Part shown: positions 1-6,032 of the stretch, in pieces
How positions within the stretch are numbered: position 1 is the stretch's first letter
Layout of the letters: each line of letters opens with the position of its first letter
Assembly: GCA_002084865.1 (NCBI GenBank)
Contig: NBMG01000059.1
Location: 1-6,034, forward strand
Direction: 5' to 3'
Origin: Candidatus Atribacteria bacterium 4572_76
Lineage (GTDB): Bacteria; Atribacterota; Phoenicimicrobiia; Phoenicimicrobiales; Phoenicimicrobiaceae
Length of the DNA stretch: 6,034 nt
Program-made: the position numbers and the translations under genes
The notes under the pieces: generated by a model
The model's database searches: none
Told to the model about the DNA's origin: nothing
What the model saw: only the letters and a program-made list of their open reading frames with translations

Positions 1-7
1 GAGATTG

Positions 8-1576
8 ATGGAAACAAAACATAAAATTGCCAAGTACGCAGGAATAGTAATCATTGCCACTATATTTTGCAGGATATTAGGTTTGGGCAGAGAGATAGTG
101 ATTTCCAATAGATTCGGAGCAGGGATTGAAACCGATGCCTTCTTTATCGCCTTTATGATTCCTAATTTATTGAGGAGTTTTTTAGGAGAGGGTGCCTTAA
201 ATTCAGCTTTTATACCCGTTTTTACCGATTATCTAACTAATCATGATAGGAAAAAAGCGGAATATTTTGCCAGCAATATTTTAAATATTTTAATTATAGT
301 CTTAATGATTGTAGTAGCTTTAGGCATTTGGGGAGCTCCTTTACTGATTAATATAATCGCTATCGGTTTTAAAACTAATATATATAAATATCAGTTAGCT
401 GTAAATCTAACCAGAATTATATTCCCCTATATCGGTTTTGTGGCAGTTGCTGCCCTATTTATGGGCATATTGAATTCTTATGATCATTTTTTAGTGCCTG
501 CCTTAGCGCCGGCCATGTTAAATATTTCTGTTATTGTCTTTGCTCTTACTTTAAGTTTTAAATATGGTATATTTGCCATAGCCTGGGGAGTAATTTTGGG
601 AGGAATGGGTCAGGCATTAATACAAGCCCCGGTATTGATAAAGAATAAGATAAAATATAGTTTCGTAGTGGATTTTAATGACCCGGGAACAAAAAAATTA
701 TTAAAACTGCTAGTGCCGGCAATGATAGGCCTGGCTATTACTCAGATTAATGTTGTAGTGGACAGGACCCTTGCTTCTACTTTAATTGATGGAAGCATCT
801 CGGCTCTGTATTATTCCAATAGATTGGTACAGTTTCCCCTGGGAGCATTTGGGATTGCCATATCTATTGCTATCTTTCCTACACTTTCGAAACAGATGGC
901 AAAAAATAATATTAATGAATTTAAAAAATCTTTATTATTTGGTCTAAAAATATTATTATTTATTACTGTTCCGTCAGCTGTGGGGTTAATGGTGTTGAAG
1001 GATTCATTGATTCGTTTAATATACGAACATGGTATATTCAGCAGAGTAGCAACCAATATGACCGCAAGTGCCTTATTGTATTATTCGATAGGGCTGTTTG
1101 CTTATGCCTGTGTTCGCTTAATTACCATGTCTTTTTATGCTTTAAAAGATGCAAAAACTCCGGTAAAGATCGGAATCTATATAGTATTTATAAATATTGC
1201 TTTAGATTTAATTTTAATCAGATATTTGGCCCATTCCGGTTTAGCGTTGGCTACATCAGTAGCAGCTATACTAAACCTGGTCATACTATTAAAGGTTTTA
1301 CAGGATAAAATTGGGAATCTTGAATTAAAATCGCAGGTACCATTTTTGATAAAAATCAGTTTATCTTCAATATTTTTAGGAATAATCTGTGTTTTGGTTA
1401 ATAATTATTTTAGCAGTATATTGGATTTGAGCAATAAATATAATCAGACCATTCAAGTAATAGTTTCAATTTTTTGCGGCGGTATGGTATATTTAATTAG
1501 TAGTTATATATTAGGGGTGAAAGAAGTTAGAAATTTAAAACAAACTATAAAAGCAATCTTAAGGAGTAAGGAATAA
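8..1576 (+). CDS. murJ: Lipid II flippase MurJ (MviN family), MOP superfamily
   Basis: An inner-membrane protein that moves the peptidoglycan precursor lipid II from the cytoplasmic to the outer face of the membrane. The 522-residue product is hydrophobic along its whole length (for example residues about 90-118, 139-155, 162-182 and 188-210), as expected for the 14-helix MurJ fold, and the length is normal for the family. The N-terminal signature is clear: R22 in FCRILG, R28, D43 in ETDAFF and R56 in PNLLRSF correspond to the essential R18, R24, D39 and R52 of E. coli MurJ. R272 in YYSNRL corresponds to E. coli R270, while Q275 replaces the E. coli E273. I chose the ATG at 8. A TTG at 5 is in frame and directly before it, and GAG at 1-3 may be the tail of a ribosome binding site cut by the window edge. 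The stop lies 3 bases before lepA, so the two are probably cotranscribed. Confidence 0.93.
   Translation: METKHKIAKYAGIVIIATIFCRILGLGREIVISNRFGAGIETDAFFIAFMIPNLLRSFLGEGALNSAFIPVFTDYLTNHDRKKAEYFASNILNILIIVLMIVVALGIWGAPLLINIIAIGFKTNIYKYQLAVNLTRIIFPYIGFVAVAALFMGILNSYDHFLVPALAPAMLNISVIVFALTLSFKYGIFAIAWGVILGGMGQALIQAPVLIKNKIKYSFVVDFNDPGTKKLLKLLVPAMIGLAITQINVVVDRTLASTLIDGSISALYYSNRLVQFPLGAFGIAISIAIFPTLSKQMAKNNINEFKKSLLFGLKILLFITVPSAVGLMVLKDSLIRLIYEHGIFSRVATNMTASALLYYSIGLFAYACVRLITMSFYALKDAKTPVKIGIYIVFINIALDLILIRYLAHSGLALATSVAAILNLVILLKVLQDKIGNLELKSQVPFLIKISLSSIFLGIICVLVNNYFSSILDLSNKYNQTIQVIVSIFCGGMVYLISSYILGVKEVRNLKQTIKAILRSKE
1568..1572 (+). promoter_or_regulatory. Ribosome binding site of lepA, inside the end of murJ
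   Basis: AAGGA lies 7 bases before the ATG at 1580 and overlaps the last codons of murJ; a stronger AAGGAG at 1561-1566 is 13 bases away. The alternative ATG at 1604, which would give the more usual LepA start MENIRNFS, has no purine-rich site in front of it. This favours 1580 and a short N-terminal extension. The overlap also suggests that lepA translation is coupled to murJ. Confidence 0.6.
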
Positions 1577-1579
1577 ATA

Positions 1580-3391
1580 ATGGTAAAAGATTATCATTGC
1601 AGCATGGAAAATATCAGGAATTTTTCTATAATCGCTCATATTGATCACGGAAAATCAACTATAGCCGATAGATTATTGGAATACACCGGGACAATTTCCG
1701 AGAGAGAAAAAAGAGAACAGGTATTGGACGATATGGATTTGGAAAGAGAAAAGGGGATAACTATTAAATCAAAAGCAGTAAGGTTATATTATCACTCCCA
1801 AGACGGGAAGGAATATATTTTAAACTTGATTGATACCCCGGGACATGTTGATTTTTCCTATGAGGTATCCCGTAGTCTCGCGGCATGTGAGGGCGCTCTG
1901 TTAATTGTTGATGCATCTCAAGGTGTCCAGGCACAAACCGCAGCTAATATTAATTTAGCACTGAAAAGTAATTTGAAGATAATTCCGGTAATTAATAAAA
2001 TTGACCTTTCTACTGCGAATCCCGATAGAGTTATGCAGGAATTACAAAATATTTCAGAAATAAAGGGAGAGGAAATAATTTTAGCCAGTGCCAAAGAAGG
2101 AATCGGAACTTCTGATATTTTAGAAGCAATTGTAAAAAAAATACCGCCACCAAAAGGGAGTTCCAATCTGCCCTTAAGGGCACTTATATTCGACTCAATC
2201 TACAATCCATACAAAGGAACGATTGTCTATGTTAAGGTAGTAGATGGCGTAATAGAACCGGGTATGATTATTCAAACTATGTCCAATGATATAAAATACG
2301 AAGTTGCCGAAATAGGGATTTTTCGACCCAAGATGCAGCCCATAAAAAAACTTACTGCCGGGGAAGTGGGATATATAATAGCCGGATTTAAAAATATTAA
2401 AGATACTCAAGTAGGTGATACTATTATCGATGCTTCTAACCCTGCCCGAGAGGGCCTTCCCGGATATAAAAAGGTTACTCCTTTGGTCTTTTGTAGTATC
2501 TACCCGGTTGATAATAAGGAATTCGAAAATCTAAAGATTGCCTTAGAGAAGCTTAAACTAAATGATTCCTCTCTTTTTAGCGAACCTGAAACCTCCGAAG
2601 CCTTAGGTTTTGGTTTTAGGTGCGGTTTTTTAGGATTACTGCATATGGAAATTATTCAGGAAAGATTAGAAAGGGAATATAGTATAAATTTAATTGCCAC
2701 CACCCCGAGCGTAATGTATCAGGTATTTAAAAAAAACGGAGAAATATTGAAAATAAGCAACCCTGTATCTTTACCTCCTAGGAATGAAATCGAAAAGATT
2801 GAAGAACCGTACGTAAAAGTAAATATTATAACTCCCAGTAAGTGTATCGGCGGGATTATGGATTTGGTTCAGGAAAGAAGGGGATCCTTCAAAAATATGG
2901 AATATATCGATGAAAAAATCTTAAGATTAGATTATCATCTACCCTTAAATGAGATTATTTTAGATTTTTATGATAAGTTGAAATCGATAAGCAGCGGGTA
3001 TGCTTCTCTTGATTACGAAATTATAGGATATCAACCCTCCGAATTAGCCAAAGTTGATATACTGGTTAATCATCAGTTAGTGGATGCCCTATCTTTTATC
3101 GTACATAAAGATAAGGCCTATAAGCGGGCACGGAAGATAGTAGAAAAATTAAAAGAAATTATCCCTCGTCAAATGTATGAAGTTCCCTTACAAGCGACAA
3201 TTGAAAGTAAGATTATAGCCAGAGAAACCATCAAAGCATTGAAGAAAGATGTAACTGCCAAATGTTACGGAGGAGACATCACCCGCAAAAGAAAACTGTT
3301 GGAAAAACAGAAGGCTGGTAAAAAAAGAATGAAGAAAATTGGAAAGGTAGAAATCCCCCAGGAAGCATTTTTGGGGATATTAAAAATATAG
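1580..3391 (+). CDS. lepA: Elongation factor 4 (LepA), ribosome-associated translational GTPase
   Basis: LepA binds the ribosome and hydrolyses GTP; it has been proposed to back-translocate stalled ribosomes and to help ribosome biogenesis and initiation. The 603-residue product is close to the 599 of E. coli. The G domain shows all motifs: G1 AHIDHGKST at 19-27, the switch I segment REKGITIKS at 56-64, G3 DTPGH at 85-89 with the catalytic-type His89, G4 NKID at 139-142, and G5 SAK at 170-172. EF-G-like domains II, III and V follow, with FGFRCGFLGLLHMEI in domain III. The C-terminal LepA-specific domain ends in the conserved basic segment TRKRKLLEKQKAGKKRMK and then VEIPQEAFL. LepA lacks EF-G domain IV, which separates it from EF-G. 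The first 8 residues (MVKDYHCS) are an extension before the usual start; M9 is the alternative. The gene lies between murJ and hemW with gaps of 3 and 14 bases, in what looks like one operon. Confidence 0.97.
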   Translation: MVKDYHCSMENIRNFSIIAHIDHGKSTIADRLLEYTGTISEREKREQVLDDMDLEREKGITIKSKAVRLYYHSQDGKEYILNLIDTPGHVDFSYEVSRSLAACEGALLIVDASQGVQAQTAANINLALKSNLKIIPVINKIDLSTANPDRVMQELQNISEIKGEEIILASAKEGIGTSDILEAIVKKIPPPKGSSNLPLRALIFDSIYNPYKGTIVYVKVVDGVIEPGMIIQTMSNDIKYEVAEIGIFRPKMQPIKKLTAGEVGYIIAGFKNIKDTQVGDTIIDASNPAREGLPGYKKVTPLVFCSIYPVDNKEFENLKIALEKLKLNDSSLFSEPETSEALGFGFRCGFLGLLHMEIIQERLEREYSINLIATTPSVMYQVFKKNGEILKISNPVSLPPRNEIEKIEEPYVKVNIITPSKCIGGIMDLVQERRGSFKNMEYIDEKILRLDYHLPLNEIILDFYDKLKSISSGYASLDYEIIGYQPSELAKVDILVNHQLVDALSFIVHKDKAYKRARKIVEKLKEIIPRQMYEVPLQATIESKIIARETIKALKKDVTAKCYGGDITRKRKLLEKQKAGKKRMKKIGKVEIPQEAFLGILKI

Positions 3392-3393
3392 CC

Positions 3394-3400
3394 AGGTGAT
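3394..3400 (+). promoter_or_regulatory. Ribosome binding site of hemW
   Basis: AGGTGAT is a 7-base match to the complement of the usual 16S rRNA 3' end and lies 5 bases before the ATG at 3406. It fixes the hemW start. It sits in the 14-base gap directly after the lepA stop, leaving no room for a separate promoter between the genes. Confidence 0.75.
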
Positions 3401-3405
3401 AATTA

Positions 3406-4542
3406 ATGGAATTAGGATTGTATCTACATTTCCCTTATTGCATATCAAAATGTCCCTACTGTGACTTCAATTCTTACCAATTGGAAGAGGCTAACCAGAT
3501 TTATTCTTATATTTCCGCTTTATATCGGGAGATAACCGCTTATTCTCAAAAATTAAAAACGGGCAATATAAAGACTGTTTATTTGGGCGGCGGTACTCCC
3601 ACTATTTTATCGGGAACTCAAATTTTTAATATATTAAAATTTTGTGAAGACAAATTTACTATTGATAAAAATGCAGAGATAACCATAGAAGCAAATCCGG
3701 GGACCTTAGATGGTGAAAAATTAAAACTTCTAATCGAATCGGGAATAAACCGATTAAGTCTGGGAGCTCAGAGCTTCAATGATGTATTTTTAAAAAAATT
3801 AGGTAGAATACATAATGCACAAGATATTATCAACTCGTATTTTTTAGCCCGGGAAACAGGATTTGCTAATATCAACATAGATATAATGTTTGCCCTACCG
3901 GACCAAAATACAGAAGATCTTCAAGATACATTAAAAAAAGCTGTCTCCTTAAAACCAGACCACTTATCCCTGTATAACTTGACCATAAAACCGGGAACAG
4001 AATATTACAGGGAATATAAAAGGGGGAAATTAAACCTGCCTACCGAGGATGAAGAATATGATATGTATAACTGGGTAATAGATTTTTTAGAAGAGAATGG
4101 TTTTGAACACTACGAGATAGCAAATTTTGCCCGTCCCCATAAAAAGTCGATGCATAACCTGATTTACTGGCAGAATAAACCATATTTGGGAATAGGAGCA
4201 GGGGCATATTCTTATATAAGAGGGTATCGCTATATGAATTATGAAAACCCGGTAAAATATATTAAAGAAACAATGAGCGGTAAATTACCCAAAGACAATG
4301 GCGAAAGATTGTCTTTAAGAAAAAGAATGATAGAAACCATTATTTTAGGTCTGAGAACCAAAGACGGTGTAGGTTATAAAAAATTCAAGAAAAGATTCGG
4401 AGTTAGCCTTAATGATATTTTTTGTAGACAGATCAATAAATTGGTCAATTTAGGGCTGTTAGAAAAGAGCTATGTTAAAATAAAATTGACCAGAGATGGC
4501 ATTTTTCTGGCCAATGTGGTTTTTCGAGAATTTGTTGATTGA
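3406..4542 (+). CDS. hemW: Radical SAM heme chaperone HemW (HemN-like, formerly YggW)
   Basis: A cytoplasmic radical SAM protein of the HemN/HemW family. HemW binds heme and is thought to hand it to acceptor proteins, rather than acting as coproporphyrinogen III dehydrogenase as HemN does. The 378-residue product has HemW length (HemN is about 450). The iron-sulfur motif is C12-x3-C16-x2-C19 followed by D20-F21; HemN has a fourth cysteine two residues on, which is absent here. The SAM-binding GGGTP is at 61-65, EANPGT at 95-100 and LGAQSF at 119-124. HNLIYW at 250-255 matches the HNxxYW motif characteristic of HemW and linked to heme binding, and GIGAGAYSY follows at 262-270. The C-terminal part fits the HemN_C winged-helix domain. 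Older automatic annotation may call this oxygen-independent coproporphyrinogen III oxidase; the residues favour HemW. The gene is the last of the tightly packed murJ-lepA-hemW group. Confidence 0.93.
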   Translation: MELGLYLHFPYCISKCPYCDFNSYQLEEANQIYSYISALYREITAYSQKLKTGNIKTVYLGGGTPTILSGTQIFNILKFCEDKFTIDKNAEITIEANPGTLDGEKLKLLIESGINRLSLGAQSFNDVFLKKLGRIHNAQDIINSYFLARETGFANINIDIMFALPDQNTEDLQDTLKKAVSLKPDHLSLYNLTIKPGTEYYREYKRGKLNLPTEDEEYDMYNWVIDFLEENGFEHYEIANFARPHKKSMHNLIYWQNKPYLGIGAGAYSYIRGYRYMNYENPVKYIKETMSGKLPKDNGERLSLRKRMIETIILGLRTKDGVGYKKFKKRFGVSLNDIFCRQINKLVNLGLLEKSYVKIKLTRDGIFLANVVFREFVD

Positions 4543-4550
4543 GAAAAACA

Positions 4551-4585
4551 GTATCGCGTATCGAGTATCGAGTATATAGTAAGGA
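4551..4585 (+). repeat. Heptamer tandem array, unit GTATCGA
   Basis: There are five in-phase 7-base units starting at 4551, 4558, 4565, 4572 and 4579. The second and third are exact GTATCGA, the first ends in C, and the last two are degenerate (GTATATA, GTAAGGA). A related fragment with unit GTATAGC sits at about 4626-4645, on the other side of the hairpin at 4605-4625. The array begins 8 bases after the hemW stop. Confidence 0.8.
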
Positions 4586-4604
4586 AAACAAAGGAGAAAA
4601 AGTA

Positions 4605-4625
4605 GGGGCGTATTGCATACGCCCT
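4605..4625. repeat. Short GC-rich palindrome (hairpin)
   Basis: GGGCGTAT at 4606-4613 pairs perfectly with ATACGCCC at 4617-4624 around a 3-base TGC loop, and G4605 can form a G-U pair with T4625. No T run follows, so it is not a typical intrinsic terminator. Sequences of the type GTAGGGGCGTATTGCATACGCCC recur between genes in various bacterial genomes, as I recall, so it is probably one copy of a dispersed palindromic repeat. It could still stabilise the 3' end of the murJ-lepA-hemW transcript. Confidence 0.7.
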
Positions 4626-4649
4626 GATAGCGTATAGCGTTTATACTTA

Positions 4650-4689
4650 GTTAGTTGGTTAGTTAGTTACCTGGTTAGCTGGTTAAGTA
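4650..4689 (+). repeat. Octamer tandem array, GTTAGTTA type
   Basis: There are five 8-base units starting at 4650, 4658, 4666, 4674 and 4682, each beginning GTTA. The first two differ at one base (GTTAGTTG, GTTAGTTA), and the others (GTTACCTG, GTTAGCTG, GTTAAGTA) are more diverged. TTAG at 4647-4650 extends the pattern a little to the left. Related TTAGTTA-like words reappear at about 4857-4887. Confidence 0.7.
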
Positions 4690-4695
4690 AATAGA

Positions 4696-4730
4696 ATTCA
4701 GTAGCAAGGAGACATAATTCAGAAGTCAGA
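4696..4730 (+). repeat. Degenerate heptamer array, unit ATTCAGA
   Basis: Five in-phase 7-base units start at 4696, 4703, 4710, 4717 and 4724. The first (ATTCAGT), fourth (ATTCAGA) and fifth (AGTCAGA) clearly share a unit; the second and third (AGCAAGG, AGACATA) are heavily degraded but keep the phase. It has the same period as the other arrays in this gap but a different unit. Confidence 0.5.
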
Positions 4731-4744
4731 ATGAAAAAACAGAA

Positions 4745-4785
4745 ATGTCATTGCGAACGACCGCAGGGAGTGTGGCAATCTCATT
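4745..4785. repeat. Dispersed-type repeat, GTCATTGCGA...GGCAATCTC
   Basis: The segment begins TGTCATTGCGAACGACCG and ends GTGTGGCAATCTCA. ATTGC at 4750-4754 pairs with GCAAT at 4775-4779, and CC at 4761-4762 can pair with GG at 4766-4767, so it is an imperfect palindrome. Elements with the same ends (GTCATTGCGA on one side, GCAATCTC on the other) are known to me as abundant short intergenic repeats in several unrelated bacterial groups. They are often mistranslated into small spurious proteins. I infer that this is one copy; the number of copies in this genome cannot be seen here. Confidence 0.7.
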
Positions 4786-4792
4786 GTTTAGA

Positions 4793-4813
4793 GAAAAGCG
4801 AAAAGCGCAAAAC
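4793..4813 (+). repeat. Heptamer array, unit GAAAAGC
   Basis: Two exact GAAAAGC units start at 4793 and 4800, followed by a diverged third (GCAAAAC) at 4807. It follows the dispersed-type repeat by 7 bases. Confidence 0.55.
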
Positions 4814-4817
4814 CATA

Positions 4818-4838
4818 GCTTAAAACTTAAAATTTAAA
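4818..4838 (+). repeat. Heptamer array, unit NCTTAAA
   Basis: Three in-phase units, GCTTAAA at 4818, ACTTAAA at 4825 and ATTTAAA at 4832, run into an AT-rich TATATAT stretch at 4839-4845. The sequence is simple and AT-rich, so chance is a larger risk here than for the GTATCGA and CTAACGA arrays. Confidence 0.5.
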
Positions 4839-4875
4839 TATATATCTCGATTCGTTGATTAGTTATTTCTTAGTT

Positions 4876-4914
4876 AATTAGTTAAATTAATAGAATTGTA
4901 CTATTTAACTAATT
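4876..4914. repeat. 12-base perfect inverted repeat upstream of hrcA
   Basis: AATTAGTTAAAT at 4876-4887 is the exact reverse complement of ATTTAACTAATT at 4903-4914, with 15 bases between. An alternative fold pairs 4876-4884 with 4906-4914 and AATAG (4889-4893) with CTATT (4901-4905), leaving a 4-base bulge and a 7-base loop. The repeat ends 56 bases before the hrcA ATG. Its arms share only the outer TTAG...CTAA with the HrcA operator CIRCE, and the spacing is not that of CIRCE (9 bases). It may be an operator or a transcript hairpin, or it may just come from opposed TTAGTTA-type repeats. Confidence 0.6.
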
Positions 4915-4929
4915 CATTTGTATTTAAAA

Positions 4930-4957
4930 CTAACGACTAACGACTATTCACTAACGA
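4930..4957 (+). repeat. Heptamer tandem array, unit CTAACGA
   Basis: Four in-phase 7-base units start at 4930, 4937, 4944 and 4951. The first, second and fourth are exact CTAACGA; the third is CTATTCA. The array ends 3 bases before the ribosome binding site of hrcA, so it probably lies in the hrcA 5' untranslated region or promoter. Confidence 0.85.
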
Positions 4958-4960
4958 CAA

Positions 4961-4966
4961 GAGGTG
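4961..4966 (+). promoter_or_regulatory. Ribosome binding site of hrcA
   Basis: GAGGTG is a 6-base match to the anti-Shine-Dalgarno complement and lies 4 bases before the ATG at 4971. It supports this start, which gives the expected HrcA N-terminus (MELNERMKTIL). Confidence 0.75.
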
Positions 4967-4970
4967 TAAA

Positions 4971-6002
4971 ATGGAATTAAATGAAAGAATGAAAACTATA
5001 TTAACAGCCGTAGTGCATAGATACATTACTACTGCTGAGCCGGTGAGTTCGGCTATTATTGCTCAAAAATATCATTTAAATTTAAGTACTGCCACAATAA
5101 GGCACGAAATGTATCTATTAGAAAAAAATGATTATTTATGGCAGCCACACATCTCATCGGGAAGGATTCCAACCGATAAGGGCTATAGATTTTATGTAGA
5201 TAATTTGATGGTAAAAAACTATTTAAAAGAAAAAGAAAAGAGAGAAATTATCCAAATTTACAGACAGAGCAAAGAGTTTGAGGAAACGATGAAGATAACT
5301 TCTCAATTATTGTCCAAATTAACTAACAATATTGGAGTTGTATTGGCGCCGGTTATTTATAATAATGTAGTAAAAAATATTCAGTTTATATCTTTAGGAA
5401 ATAATCGTATTTTAACTGTTATAGTTACCGATGCAGGGTTAGTCTGCCAAAAGGTAATTAACGTTTCCGGAGAAATAGGTAAAGATAGATTAAACTATCT
5501 ATCTAATTTTATTAATAGCAAATTAGCAGAAAAAGATATAAATATTACAAATTTAAATAATATGTTATTAGAAGAATTAGAAAAAATTATATCCTTTCAG
5601 GAAAGATTTAATTATATTCATAAGTTTTTGGAAGAATGTTTTGATATTAAATATTCTGAAAATAAAGTTTATTTAGATGGCAGAATTAATATAATGAAAC
5701 ATCCTGAGTTCAAAGAGATAGATAAATTAAATTACATATTATCATTAATCGATGAAGAAAATATATTAGCCGCCACAATAAGAAAATATTTAGGATTTAG
5801 AAAGACAAAAATAATTATCGGTAAAGAAAGTAAATTAAAAGAAATGCAAAATTGCAGCCTGGTAACAAGTGAATATAGTATAAAAGGCAAACCGGCTGGG
5901 GCAATAGGAATTTTAGGACCAACCAGAATGGATTACCCCAGAATGATTTCTATTACAGAATATATCTCAGATAAATTAAGTGAGATATTATCCGAATTTT
6001 AA
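4971..6002 (+). CDS. hrcA: Heat-inducible transcription repressor HrcA
   Basis: A DNA-binding repressor of chaperone operons (grpE-dnaK-dnaJ and often groESL); in the family it binds the CIRCE operator and its folding depends on GroEL. The 343-residue product has normal length. Residues 1-75 form the winged-helix DNA-binding domain: LNERMKTIL, EPVSS at 23-27, the recognition segment STATIRHEM at 39-47, and QPHISSGRIPTDKGYRFYVD at 58-77. The rest is the GAF-like HrcA domain, ending in the signature LGPTRMDYPR at 315-324. Against the usual family text as I know it, H45 replaces Asn in ATIRN(E/D)M, and PVSS and HISSGR replace PVGS and HTSAGR. No CIRCE (TTAGCACTC-N9-GAGTGCTAA) is visible upstream or downstream within the window, so autoregulation through the standard site is not supported. 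The gene after it begins just beyond the window and is probably grpE. Confidence 0.95.
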   Translation: MELNERMKTILTAVVHRYITTAEPVSSAIIAQKYHLNLSTATIRHEMYLLEKNDYLWQPHISSGRIPTDKGYRFYVDNLMVKNYLKEKEKREIIQIYRQSKEFEETMKITSQLLSKLTNNIGVVLAPVIYNNVVKNIQFISLGNNRILTVIVTDAGLVCQKVINVSGEIGKDRLNYLSNFINSKLAEKDINITNLNNMLLEELEKIISFQERFNYIHKFLEECFDIKYSENKVYLDGRINIMKHPEFKEIDKLNYILSLIDEENILAATIRKYLGFRKTKIIIGKESKLKEMQNCSLVTSEYSIKGKPAGAIGILGPTRMDYPRMISITEYISDKLSEILSEF

Positions 6003-6026
6003 GATTCTTTAATAATGTATATTCCC

Positions 6027-6032
6027 GGAGGA
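6027..6032 (+). promoter_or_regulatory. Ribosome binding site of the next gene (start outside the window)
   Basis: GGAGGA at 6027-6032 lies 24 bases after the hrcA stop, and the window ends 2 bases later. A start codon would be expected a few bases beyond the edge. By gene order in Firmicutes and relatives this gene is most likely grpE, cotranscribed with hrcA; its identity is inference. Confidence 0.6.

Larger units (their letters stand above)
4543..4970. other. 428-base gene-free gap filled with short tandem repeats
   Basis: This gap separates hemW from hrcA. I find no credible gene in it on either strand. It is almost continuously covered by short repeats: heptamer arrays at 4551-4585, 4696-4730, 4793-4813, 4818-4838 and 4930-4957, an octamer array at 4650-4689, a hairpin at 4605-4625, a dispersed-type repeat at about 4745-4785, and an inverted repeat at 4876-4914. 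No intrinsic terminator (GC stem followed by a T run) is visible after hemW. No strong sigma-70-type promoter is visible before hrcA, although hrcA would be expected to have its own promoter here. Confidence 0.8.

Noticed and set aside
811..1056. Minus-strand open frame inside murJ
   Set aside because: It is a shadow of the clear MurJ coding frame and its translation shows no recognisable domain.
1955..1963. TTAGCACTG, a near match to the left half of CIRCE
   Set aside because: It is inside lepA coding sequence, encodes conserved-type residues, and has no GAGTGCTAA partner at the required distance.
1918..2410. Two minus-strand open frames inside lepA
   Set aside because: They lie opposite conserved LepA G-domain and domain II sequence and have no family features; they are antisense shadows.
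4605..4625. Intrinsic terminator for the murJ-lepA-hemW unit
   Set aside because: The stem is good but it is followed by GATAGCG rather than a T run on the + strand; on the - strand the following bases are likewise not a strong T run matched to any gene end there.
4731..4823. A 30-codon open frame starting with ATG in the gap (begins MKKQKCHCERPQG)
   Set aside because: It lies across the dispersed-type repeat and the GAAAAGC array, and its CHCERPQGVWQSHC segment is the typical mistranslation of that repeat. It has no well-placed ribosome binding site.
4896..4926. Possible sigma-70 promoter (TTGTAC ... TATTTA) before hrcA
   Set aside because: The spacer is 19 bases and the -10 match is weak; in such AT-rich sequence this is not distinguishable from chance.
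4551..4957. CRISPR array
   Set aside because: Repeat units are only 7-8 bases, contiguous and without unique spacers, and no cas genes are present.
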